64,000 bases of DNA from contig CALYQL010000007.1 in the NCBI GenBank assembly GCA_945285915.1, forward strand, positions 1 through 64,000. The letters are read 5' to 3'. This DNA comes from an uncultured Bartonella sp. Lineage in GTDB: Bacteria > Pseudomonadota > Alphaproteobacteria > Rhizobiales > Rhizobiaceae. Numbering within the stretch: position 1 is the stretch's first letter; each line of letters starts with the position of its first letter. The notes beneath the pieces were generated by a model. It saw nothing but the letters and a program-made list of their open reading frames with translations, did not search any database and was not told where the DNA came from. Shown here in pieces: positions 44,992-53,056 of this stretch. Position numbers and translations under genes: made by a program.

Positions 44992-45726
44992 ATGTCTAGT
45001 AAGATCGTTCAATTAAATGATTTGTACTTGATGCTTGGTGATAGTTGTTTGATACTTTCCCATCAGTTAACGTCTTGGATCGGTAAAGCGCCAGTCTTGG
45101 AAGAGGAATTGGCGATATCAAATATAGCCCAAGATTTGTTGGGGCAGGCGCGTAGTTGGTATGCGGAATTAACCAAAAAGGATGTATCTAAGACCGAAGA
45201 TCATATTGCATATGAGCGAGAAATCGACGAATTTAACAACTGTTTGCTTGCAGAAATTGCAGATGAGAATTTTGCACAATTAGAAGTTAGACAATACTTC
45301 TTCGATGTTTGGCATAAACTTATTTTAAATGAGCTAACTCAATTTTCTGCTGAAAATATTGCTGTAATCTCAAAAAGAAATATTAGTGATGTTCTTTATC
45401 ATGTTGAGCATAGTGAACACTGGATAAATATTTTTGCAACAGGAACACAATATAGCAAAGAGTTATGCCAGTCAGCAATAGATATATACTGGCCATATAT
45501 AGATTACCTTCTAGATGATTTATCAATAGTTGACGGAGATAAATTGTTAGGAACAATTTCAATACGTGCACTGTGGAATGAAATAATTGACAAGAAATTT
45601 CGGGAATTAGATCTATGTAAACCGACGATCGCACCGATTTTTAGATTTGATAAATATAATTATCATACCGAGAATTTATCTAATATTCTCAATGAGATGC
45701 GATCAGTTCGGGGAAATTACTTTTAG
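44992..45726 (+). CDS. paaC: Aryl-CoA epoxidase structural subunit PaaC
   Basis: A 244-residue ferritin-like protein that pairs with PaaA. LGDSCLILSHQLTSWIGKAP and the following EEELAISNIAQDLLGQARSW, then VLYHVEHSEHWI, are typical. In described systems PaaC lacks a working metal site and holds PaaA in shape; the sequence here fits that structural role. Confidence 0.92.
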   Translation: MSSKIVQLNDLYLMLGDSCLILSHQLTSWIGKAPVLEEELAISNIAQDLLGQARSWYAELTKKDVSKTEDHIAYEREIDEFNNCLLAEIADENFAQLEVRQYFFDVWHKLILNELTQFSAENIAVISKRNISDVLYHVEHSEHWINIFATGTQYSKELCQSAIDIYWPYIDYLLDDLSIVDGDKLLGTISIRALWNEIIDKKFRELDLCKPTIAPIFRFDKYNYHTENLSNILNEMRSVRGNYF

Positions 45727-45734
45727 GCTCAGCT

Positions 45735-46235
45735 ATGTCAGAAAAAGTGCGGGAAATCGAAGATATCTATAAAATTTTAAATGACATTAAAGATCCAGAA
45801 ATGCCATTTATTTCAATTGTAGATCTAGGTATGATAAGAAAATTATACTATGAAGATAATATACTAAATATTATATATACACTTACTTATACTGCCTGTT
45901 CTGCAAAGACATATATTTTAAAAGAAATAGAAAGAACATTGAAGTTAAATGGAATAAAAAAAATACATTTAACTGAACAAATATATCCGTCATGGACAAC
46001 TGATTGGATCAGCGAAACCGGTATCCGCAACATAGTTGCGCAAGGAATTGCGGCTCCCAAAAAGGAATGTTCGAGTTGCGCCGCAAGCCGTGTCATTCAA
46101 GGAAATACTTATCGCTGCCCGTTATGTGGAAGTGAAAATTCCACGCTCAAGTCTAGATATTCCGGCACAGTATGTAAGTCGTTATATATTTGTAATGATT
46201 GTTCAAATCCGTTTGATGCCGTTAGAAGAAAGTAA
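45735..46235 (+). CDS. paaD: Metal-cluster assembly protein PaaD
   Basis: A 166-residue PaaD. The N-terminal DUF59/MIP18-like domain (about 1-95) has DIKDPEMPFISIVDLGMI and the reactive Cys region YTACSA. The C-terminal zinc-ribbon-like part has four CxxC-type pairs (CSSC, CPLC, VC, CNDC). PaaD is thought to assist iron cluster or diiron maturation of the Paa monooxygenase. Spacing of 8 bp after paaC. Confidence 0.92.
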   Translation: MSEKVREIEDIYKILNDIKDPEMPFISIVDLGMIRKLYYEDNILNIIYTLTYTACSAKTYILKEIERTLKLNGIKKIHLTEQIYPSWTTDWISETGIRNIVAQGIAAPKKECSSCAASRVIQGNTYRCPLCGSENSTLKSRYSGTVCKSLYICNDCSNPFDAVRRK

Positions 46236-46240
46236 CCAAT

Positions 46241-47284
46241 ATGCTAAGAAATATAACACTTAAGCTTATTGAGAAAAAATTTGATACTGAAAATTCATCT
46301 ATTTTAAATTTCAGCTTTGATGCCGATATTAAAGAAGTAGTATGTGGGCAACATATTACTTTGATAAAAACGCTTAACAATCAGGAAGTACGCAGAAGTT
46401 ATTCTTTACTTGATAGTGGAGCGAAAGGCGTATTCTCTATTGCTGTAAAGAGAGTTGAAGGTGGCATTTTTTCAAACTGGATATTGGATGAGCTAGAGAT
46501 AGGACAAAATATTGATGCCATCGAACCAGCTGGATCTTTCTATAATGATAGCGTAGGTTTGGATAACGAAACCATTCTCGCCATCACCGTTGGTAGTGGC
46601 ATTACACCAATTTATGCGATTTCTGAATATATACTTGAAACGTTTCCAAATAAAAAGCTAATTCTTTTTTATGGTAATAGAACGCGTCGGGAAGTTATGC
46701 TTTCGGATTATTTAGTAAATCTAAAAAATCGTTTTAAAGACAGATTACTTATTTATTACTTTTATTCTCAAGTTGCGTCATTTACAAAGCAAATTGACGG
46801 ACGAATGGACGTTGAGAAGATCATCAATATAATAAAACATAATAACATTTCTTCTGTAAAAGACTGTTTTTTGTGCGGACCAACAGACTTATTGCGAGAC
46901 TTTTCTGTTGGATTAAAAGACAACTTTGAAGGCATAAAATTACATCAGGAGACATACCACGCGGATACAATTCCTATATTACCCGTTAATGCAAATATAA
47001 CAAAAAATAGCAATATAACGGCGATTATAAATGGTAGTCTATACAAGATAAACAATATTGATCCTTCAATAACAATCTTAGATAATTTAATTAATAAAAG
47101 TATTAATGTAGATTATTCCTGTAAATCGGGAATCTGTTCAGCTTGTAAGTGTAAAATTATTGAAGGAAAAGTGAAAAACGTTGAAGACTTTTCACTAACA
47201 GACGAGGATAGGCAGCAAAAAATTATCCTTTCGTGTTGTTCATTTCCAGATTCTAACAATCTCGTAATTTCATTCGATTTGTAG
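46241..47284 (+). CDS. paaE: NADPH-dependent reductase subunit PaaE
   Basis: A 347-residue ferredoxin-NADP reductase-like protein. The FAD motif is RRSYSLLDSG, the nicotinamide part is ITVGSGITPIYAISEY, and the C-terminal plant-type 2Fe-2S domain shows CKSGICSACKCKI with a last Cys in LSCCSFPD. It passes electrons from NADPH through FAD and the cluster to PaaA. It follows paaD by 5 bp, completing a five-subunit set. Confidence 0.94.
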   Translation: MLRNITLKLIEKKFDTENSSILNFSFDADIKEVVCGQHITLIKTLNNQEVRRSYSLLDSGAKGVFSIAVKRVEGGIFSNWILDELEIGQNIDAIEPAGSFYNDSVGLDNETILAITVGSGITPIYAISEYILETFPNKKLILFYGNRTRREVMLSDYLVNLKNRFKDRLLIYYFYSQVASFTKQIDGRMDVEKIINIIKHNNISSVKDCFLCGPTDLLRDFSVGLKDNFEGIKLHQETYHADTIPILPVNANITKNSNITAIINGSLYKINNIDPSITILDNLINKSINVDYSCKSGICSACKCKIIEGKVKNVEDFSLTDEDRQQKIILSCCSFPDSNNLVISFDL

Positions 47285-47293
47285 GTGCGTAGA

Positions 47294-48457
47294 ATGAGTG
47301 GAGAAGCACGTCAAACGCTTAACGCATTGGTTTTTAGCCTAATTACTGGGATTTCAGTAGGAGCAGTGGTATTCCATCAATCGATGGCCGAATTGATTTC
47401 TCGCACACTTCAAGTATCACCGAGTATGATGTGGTCATTATCGGTATGCACCCAAATGGGCTATGTACTAGGTTTAGTATTTATTTTGCCACTAGCTGAT
47501 AAAATTGGTCTTTTTAAATTAATACCTATAGTCCTTGTTAGTCTAGGAACCGCTCTGGTAGTAATGAGCTTTCTTGATAATATATGGCCAGTATACATTG
47601 ACTTATTTGTCATTGGTTTTTCTTCTATAAGCGGACAACTATTGATTATCTATGCATCTAAACTGACATCTATTAATGAAAAAAAATATATTTTGGCATG
47701 GCTCTTTTCCAGTTTATTTACGGGGCTTGTCTTAGCTCGTATCCTCTCTGGTATTATTGCAACTTATTTTAAATGGCAGTTAGTCTATTTAATATTCGGT
47801 ATTGCAATACTTATACTGTCCGTCATTGTCAGAAAAATGATTTCGCAGACAAATACTATAAATTATAAATATATAGATGTTCTGAAAGAGCAGATAAATT
47901 TATTAATACATGAAAAAAAACTCATATTTTATGCTGTGCTTTCGGCAATTTTCTTCGCGGCATCCAATGGTATATGGGCTAACATAAGCAATTATTGCTA
48001 TAGAGAGTTGAATATGACCAGCAGTGCCGTAGGTATCCTAGCGACAGCGTCATTAACGACAATTCTATCTCCGAAAATAGTAAATATTCTTCTGAAAAAA
48101 ATAGATACGAAAGCAGTTATAAAATATAACATACTGCTATTATTAACCGTTTCACTTGTAATTATGTTATTTAATATAAGTATAATCAATGTTGGATTAT
48201 TCCTTATATTTTCTGAATATTCTGTTAGGTCAGTACAATATGCGAGCCAAACGGAAGTACTTTCTATCGATCCGAATAAATCTGGTCGTTTAAATGGCGT
48301 TTTTATGTCAATTTTTTTTATAGGTGCTCCTATTGGATCTTACTTCGGGGGCATAGTTGTAGAGAACTTTCGATCAATTGGATTGTTCTTATTTCCGATC
48401 ATTTGCATGCTGATATGTGCGCTTTGGTACGTCTTTATGGCGAAGCGTATACAATAA
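47294..48457 (+). CDS. MFS exporter after paaE
   Basis: A 387-residue transporter, about 12 helices, begun at the ATG at 47294; a GTG at 47285 adds three residues. LPLADKIGLFKLIPIVLVS is motif A and the later EVLSIDPNKSGRLNGVFMS is typical of aromatic-acid or drug carriers. It is the third MFS gene in the island, located between paaE and the aryl-CoA ligase, so it may import the aryl acid or export the product. Confidence 0.87.
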   Translation: MSGEARQTLNALVFSLITGISVGAVVFHQSMAELISRTLQVSPSMMWSLSVCTQMGYVLGLVFILPLADKIGLFKLIPIVLVSLGTALVVMSFLDNIWPVYIDLFVIGFSSISGQLLIIYASKLTSINEKKYILAWLFSSLFTGLVLARILSGIIATYFKWQLVYLIFGIAILILSVIVRKMISQTNTINYKYIDVLKEQINLLIHEKKLIFYAVLSAIFFAASNGIWANISNYCYRELNMTSSAVGILATASLTTILSPKIVNILLKKIDTKAVIKYNILLLLTVSLVIMLFNISIINVGLFLIFSEYSVRSVQYASQTEVLSIDPNKSGRLNGVFMSIFFIGAPIGSYFGGIVVENFRSIGLFLFPIICMLICALWYVFMAKRIQ

Positions 48458-48493
48458 ATTTAAAAACAACTTAACTAATTAGGATTTGGATTA

Positions 48494-49993
48494 ATGAACT
48501 TAGTCGAGATGATTTTCGATGAGGGAGGAAAGAATCCTTCCAAGGTTGCTATTAAAGGGTTAGATTTTTGCTATAGCTACAGGGAAGTGGCATTTGCCAT
48601 ATCAAATAGATATAGAGAACTTAAACGCATTAATTTAAACAAAAATGACACGGTAGCGATATTCTTAAATGATGGTCCGCTGTTATATATTTATTTCTAT
48701 GCAATTATAGCTGTAGGTGCGATACCTGTGGTTTTGAATCCGAAGAGTTCGGCAGAGTTAATTGAATTTTATATCAATGATCTACAGCCGAAATTGGTCA
48801 TAAGTGAGCATTCAATCATAACTCAGCACCAGGTGCAAAAAATTATCGTTGAATCTGATGCGATCGCGGAAGAGTGGAAGCTTGATTGCGAGTTAATTAA
48901 TCCCGTAGAAAAAGACGAAACAGAGATATTGTTGATCCAATATACATCGGGAAGTACAGGCCAGCCAAAAGGTGTAATACACACTAACCAATCCGTAAGT
49001 GCTTTCTGTACGAGTTTTGCGCTTAAGACACTTCAATTAACAGAAGAAGATATAATTTATTCTGTCCCTAAATCTTTTTTTGGTTTTGGGATGGGGAATT
49101 CTTTGCTTTTTTCGGTATTTATGCGTTGTACTACTGTATTAGATCCTGAATGGCCGCAAGTAGAAAGAATAATAAGAATTATTTCTGAAACAAATGTCAC
49201 TGTATTCTTTGGAGTTCCGACCATATATAGGGAGATCAGCAAACTTCCAGAATCCAATGTATTTGATAAAGTACGAATTTGTTTTGCAGCTGGTGCTCCG
49301 CTCTCCTACAATATCGTGTGTAACTGGGCAAAAAAATACAACCATAGGATCTATAACGGTATTGGTTCGACTGAACTAGGACATGTATTTGCGTCTAACT
49401 ACAATATCTCGAATGAGCTGGATAATTCGTGTGGAGTTATTTTGACAGGGTGGCAATACAAAATTCTAGATGTAAATAACGAACCCGTACCGCCTGGGGA
49501 AAAAGGCGTTTTATTGGTAAAAGGAAAAGGTAAATTTAAAGGCTATTGGAAGGGATCTGGATTTGAATATAATAAAATTACCAGTGATGAGTGGTATCGG
49601 ACAGGGGATATATTTTCAATAGATAAAGACCAAGGTACCCTTATGTTTCATGGTAGAGAAGATGATCGCTTCAAGGTAAAAGGAAGATGGGTGAACCCTA
49701 TAGAGGTTGAACATAGTATCACGAGTAGTTTTCCTGAGGTAGGAGAATGTTATACATGTCCTATTGAAGATGCGGAAGGCGATCAGCAATCAGTTTTGAT
49801 AGTTCATGGCGATACTGGTGAGTTTGATTATGAAATGCAATTACGCTCAATACTTCATAATTATCAAAGACCTTCTCTCGTAATTCATCTAGAACAAATT
49901 CCTAAGAATTCAAACGGTAAACCAGACAGATCGGCGCTACGAGTGATAGCTCAGACAGCATTTGATGCAGATTTAGCGAAGAATAATATATGA
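48494..49993 (+). CDS. Benzoate-CoA-ligase-like aryl-CoA synthetase
   Basis: A 499-residue ANL enzyme near benzoate/4-hydroxybenzoate-CoA ligases in length and motif set. LIQYTSGSTGQPKGVIHTNQ is the ATP loop, IGSTELGHVF the adenine motif, WYRTGDIFSIDKDQGTLMF the ribose Asp, and KNSNGKPDRSALR the catalytic Lys. SYREV and GVPTIYREISKLP are typical of aromatic-acid ligases. It likely makes the aryl-CoA substrate for PaaABCE. Spacing of 36 bp after the MFS gene keeps it in the operon. Confidence 0.88.
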   Translation: MNLVEMIFDEGGKNPSKVAIKGLDFCYSYREVAFAISNRYRELKRINLNKNDTVAIFLNDGPLLYIYFYAIIAVGAIPVVLNPKSSAELIEFYINDLQPKLVISEHSIITQHQVQKIIVESDAIAEEWKLDCELINPVEKDETEILLIQYTSGSTGQPKGVIHTNQSVSAFCTSFALKTLQLTEEDIIYSVPKSFFGFGMGNSLLFSVFMRCTTVLDPEWPQVERIIRIISETNVTVFFGVPTIYREISKLPESNVFDKVRICFAAGAPLSYNIVCNWAKKYNHRIYNGIGSTELGHVFASNYNISNELDNSCGVILTGWQYKILDVNNEPVPPGEKGVLLVKGKGKFKGYWKGSGFEYNKITSDEWYRTGDIFSIDKDQGTLMFHGREDDRFKVKGRWVNPIEVEHSITSSFPEVGECYTCPIEDAEGDQQSVLIVHGDTGEFDYEMQLRSILHNYQRPSLVIHLEQIPKNSNGKPDRSALRVIAQTAFDADLAKNNI

Positions 49994-50211
49994 TGTACGG
50001 AAAATAGTAAAAAATGTGATCACAAGAACGTTGATAAATCTTTATACGAAATGGTAGCATTTGAACTCACTTCGATAATTATATCTTTTGAACTTTCTTA
50101 TTTAATAAAGTTGGAATAATTACCGAAGTTACCCAAAAACATTGTTGAAATCGTGAATGTCTCTCAAACAAGGTTATTATAACAGTAGGCGTTATTTCAG
50201 AGGTTATTTAA
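49994..50211 (+). promoter_or_regulatory. Intergenic region before the thioesterase, possible internal promoter
   Basis: This 218-bp gap is the largest within block D. It has AT-rich tracts but no clear -35/-10 pair. It may contain a promoter for the thioesterase-RidA pair. Confidence 0.3.
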
Positions 50212-50622
50212 ATGAGAAAGTTTAGTCGACAATATCGCATTCGATTTTCACATTGCGATCTCGCTGGTATCGCTTTTTATCCAGAACTTGTAAAGCTAAC
50301 AAATTGGGTTTTGGAGGATTGGTATTCAGAGATGGAGGAATCTTATCTAGATCTGTTAAATCATAGGAACATTGTAACGCCTGTTGTTAAGTTAGAATAT
50401 GAGTTTATTAAACCGATACGGTTAGAAGATGTTGTTGTAATGAATTTAGAAATTGTAAATATAGGACACTCTTCGGTATCTGTTCGAATAAACGCCGATT
50501 GCAATAATAGTACTCATTTTCGCTGTTCCCAGACTATTGTACATGTGGATACAAAAACACAGAAAGCGATAGAAATACCTGAAGCTTTGCGCGCGAAGAT
50601 GGAGGTTTATAAAAATGAATGA
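50212..50622 (+). CDS. 4-hydroxybenzoyl-CoA thioesterase-family protein
   Basis: A 136-residue hotdog-fold protein. FSHCDLAGIAFYPELVKLTNW carries the active Asp in HCD and the helix that binds the thioester. PIRLEDVVVMNLEIVNIGHSS and FRCSQTIVHVD fit the second half. It would release an aryl-CoA product as a free acid, which gives the locus an exit from the CoA stage. It overlaps the RidA-like gene by 8 bp. Confidence 0.9.
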   Translation: MRKFSRQYRIRFSHCDLAGIAFYPELVKLTNWVLEDWYSEMEESYLDLLNHRNIVTPVVKLEYEFIKPIRLEDVVVMNLEIVNIGHSSVSVRINADCNNSTHFRCSQTIVHVDTKTQKAIEIPEALRAKMEVYKNE

Positions 50623-51013
50623 GATAATTTTACCCGATGGGTGGAAACGACCACGAGGCTATAGCAACGGGTTATTGAATACTGATAAAAACATTTTATT
50701 CACATCTGGGCAATTTGGCTGGGATGAGAATGAGACTCTTGTGTCAACTGATTATGTTGCGCAGGTCAAACAAGTGTTGCTGAATATTGCAGAAATCATT
50801 AGAAAATCTAACTTAAGTGTTAGTGATATTGTATTTCTTAGATGGTATATTACTGATGCAGATTTATTTTATAATAAATCTAAAGAAGTATCTTCTTTAT
50901 TCAAAGAAATAATAGGATTTTATCCACCAATGACTGCAATTTGTGTATCAAAATTGCTTGTCGAAGGTGCATTGGTTCAAGTTGAAGCTATCGCGATAAA
51001 AAGTAATTCTTAA
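50615..51013 (+). CDS. RidA (YjgF/YER057c/UK114)-family protein, atypical
   Basis: A 132-residue RidA-fold protein with LFTSGQFGWDENE, a middle helix region, and YPPMTAICVSKLLVEGALVQ followed by VEAIAI. The catalytic Arg of enamine deaminases (usually in an ARSCVEV context) is replaced, here by Met-Thr after PP. It therefore belongs to the non-Rid1-3 groups. These often sit in aromatic or amino-acid pathways and may hydrolyse an imine or tautomerise an intermediate. It closes the island's + strand block. Confidence 0.85.
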   Translation: MNEIILPDGWKRPRGYSNGLLNTDKNILFTSGQFGWDENETLVSTDYVAQVKQVLLNIAEIIRKSNLSVSDIVFLRWYITDADLFYNKSKEVSSLFKEIIGFYPPMTAICVSKLLVEGALVQVEAIAIKSNS

Positions 51014-52864
51014 ATTATAAATATATTTTATTAATTATTAAGAGATTGCGCTCAACGCATATATATACTGAATTGCATAACTAAGTGACAAAATCCAATC
51101 TATAATTTGTCATGATAAAGTAAAAAGCAAAGGCATTACCCAAAAATGCCAATGTTAGAATTCGTCTTTCCACAAATGATTAGAAATTCTTTAAACACTC
51201 GCATCTTCCGATAATACGGATCTGTCTTACATTATTTATTGTCTCATTTTGACAGCGCAGGTGGAGGAGCCATTTGTCGACCCACATTTATCCGATGTTA
51301 TCAATGCGCTGTGTTTTTAGTTGCGTGCAGTTGGTAACAATATCAGTCAATTAATGCGAACCATAAACACTGGATCGCTCATCGCTGATAAAGAACCGGC
51401 ATCACTGCCGGGCTCTCTTTATGTAACCACCAATTTATGTAACCACCAATGCTCTCGCCGACATTTATGCAGAAATGGTTGTGACACCAGGCATAGAAAA
51501 CACTCTATGATTGCGAAAATATTGATTGATAAGCGCAGATAGTGACGCTTCTTTATTCCGGTATTGAGAAAAGTTTTGGGGTTTTTGCGCAATATAATGA
51601 ACGCCAAACCGATCAACGGAATGTTTCTCAAAGGTTATTGTGGTTTGATTTCTCGATGTTCACTTCTTGCGGCGGTTGGCGCGATCTCAATATAAGGGAC
51701 AGGAGCATCTAAGTAGATGCAGTCTGGTGTAAGATTAAATATTTCACTTCAGGGGCACCAGTTTCAATGACGATGAAAGTTACGGCTCTTGCACTATTGT
51801 TCAGATTCGAAAGTTCGCCTAGCACCAATATCTTATGCTTGATTCAATCGACATTGAAAGACAGCTGTCTCTTGTTTTCCGTGTCTTTAACGGTCAAATT
51901 GTTAAAAGGGGGTAGGCGATCAAATTCACCAATTTGATTGTAGTTGTCGGCATAAGATTGTCTGATATGGCCAATCTGTTTACGTCCACAATTTGCAGAA
52001 TGTGTTGGCTCGCCATTTTAGGTGCGACCATATTTATCAATGTTTTGTAAAATTTAAGCGAGTCGGCTCTAATTAAATAGCCTGTTTTGATGTTTCCCAA
52101 AGCCTGTTTTACCATTGAAAATGCGTTTTTCCTACTGTTGATCTAATGTATGCGTTGAGCAGCACTTTTATCGTTTGAAATGGGGGAACGAATGTCATCA
52201 AAATATAGTTGTTGCGCTCATAGCAGCGTAAAGGCTTTGTTTTGCTCCTCGTGAGGGGGGGGGAGCTCCTTAGATAAAGTCATAGGAGGCAGGTCTTCAA
52301 TAACATTGTTCTGAACTCTGCCTTCGCACAGTCGCTCATCAACCAGTCTATGCACTAAGACAGTTTTGTTCCTCCGCCGTTATTAATATCTAGGATCAAT
52401 GTCTCCAATCGATCTACCCGAATTATTGGTTCTGAAACCAATTCATGAGCTGGTTTGGAGCTATAGCACAATGCGTTTGCACGCGTTTGATTTCGTCATA
52501 TTTTTTGGGGCAGCTTCGATGTAGCGGCCTTGGAACAGGGGTATCCAATAATGATTATCTGCACGCTCCAACACATCACGCTTTATCTGCACTCTGCAAG
52601 ATCATCAGTTTTGAGTAAAAGTCTGATTTGAGGCTGTTTTTTGTCGAGTTCGACGACATCGATTGTTCGATGACGCTTATAGTAATAAGTAGCGCTACGC
52701 AATGTCAGGTATCTATCCCTTTTTTAAAATGATTTTTGCGGAGCATGTCGTTTTTCAAATCTAATTCTGGCACAATTTATTGGACAAATTGGCGGATTAG
52801 AACATATGCCAAGAATATGCTTCAATCAGAACGCGATAAAATCATTATATGGGATTTGGGATAA
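51014..52864. other. Gene-free, decayed stretch at the island's right edge
   Basis: About 1.85 kb without an intact gene. The minus strand has coherent pieces broken by stops and shifts. One near 52560-52700 reads LRSATYYYKRHRTIDVVELD and then KKQPQIRLLLKTDDLA. Another near 52270-52400 reads KTVLVHRLVDERLCEGRV. I cannot name the parent genes. A run of ten G (about 52257) may be one of the frame-breaking sites. The stretch ends at tRNA-Arg. Confidence 0.55.
52260..52700 (-). pseudogene. Decayed coding remnant of unknown family
   Basis: Two or more minus-strand segments keep a protein-like composition over 35-45 codons each but lie in different frames and are interrupted by stops. This suggests a formerly coding region with frameshifts. 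No family is recognised. Confidence 0.35.
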
Positions 52865-52941
52865 TGGCGCACCCGAAGAGATTCGAACTCCTGACCCCCA
52901 GATTCGTAGTCTGGTGCTCTATCCAGCTGAGCTACGGGTGC
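52865..52941 (-). tRNA. tRNA-Arg (anticodon ACG)
   Basis: A 77-nt tRNA including CCA. The acceptor stem GCACCCG/CGGGTGC, D arm AGCTCAGCTGGATAGAGC, anticodon arm CCAGA-CTACGAA-TCTGG (anticodon ACG) and T arm GGAGTTCGAATCTCT are all intact. Its 3' end points toward the island on its left. Confidence 0.97.
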
Positions 52942-53056
52942 ATGTCTTATGATCTTTCTGATCAAGACATGCGTTTCCTAATTGGTTCGTTGAAAAAATG
53001 CAAGAGGAGATTTATTTTTTTTGAAACATAAATCGTATTTATGTGAAAAAACAATA

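Noticed and set aside
43765-47284. Phenylacetate degradation operon
   Set aside because: Only the epoxidase subunits are present. Isomerase, ring hydrolase and beta-oxidation genes are missing, and ligases, thioesterase and exporters surround the set.
41126-50622. Tropodithietic acid cluster
   Set aside because: No tda genes for sulfur insertion are recognisable; only the Paa step is shared.
43765-51013. Box-type benzoyl-CoA pathway
   Set aside because: The oxygenase is PaaA-type, not BoxB, and there is no BoxC ring-cleavage lyase.
51321-51631. Two overlapping frames near 51.4 kb
   Set aside because: They are short, in opposite strands and without family sequence; the area looks decayed.
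52865-52941. Attachment-site direct repeat from the tRNA-Arg 3' end at the left island border
   Set aside because: I looked for GAAGAGATTCGAA-like sequence around 26.9-27.7 kb and did not find it by eye; a computed search is still needed.
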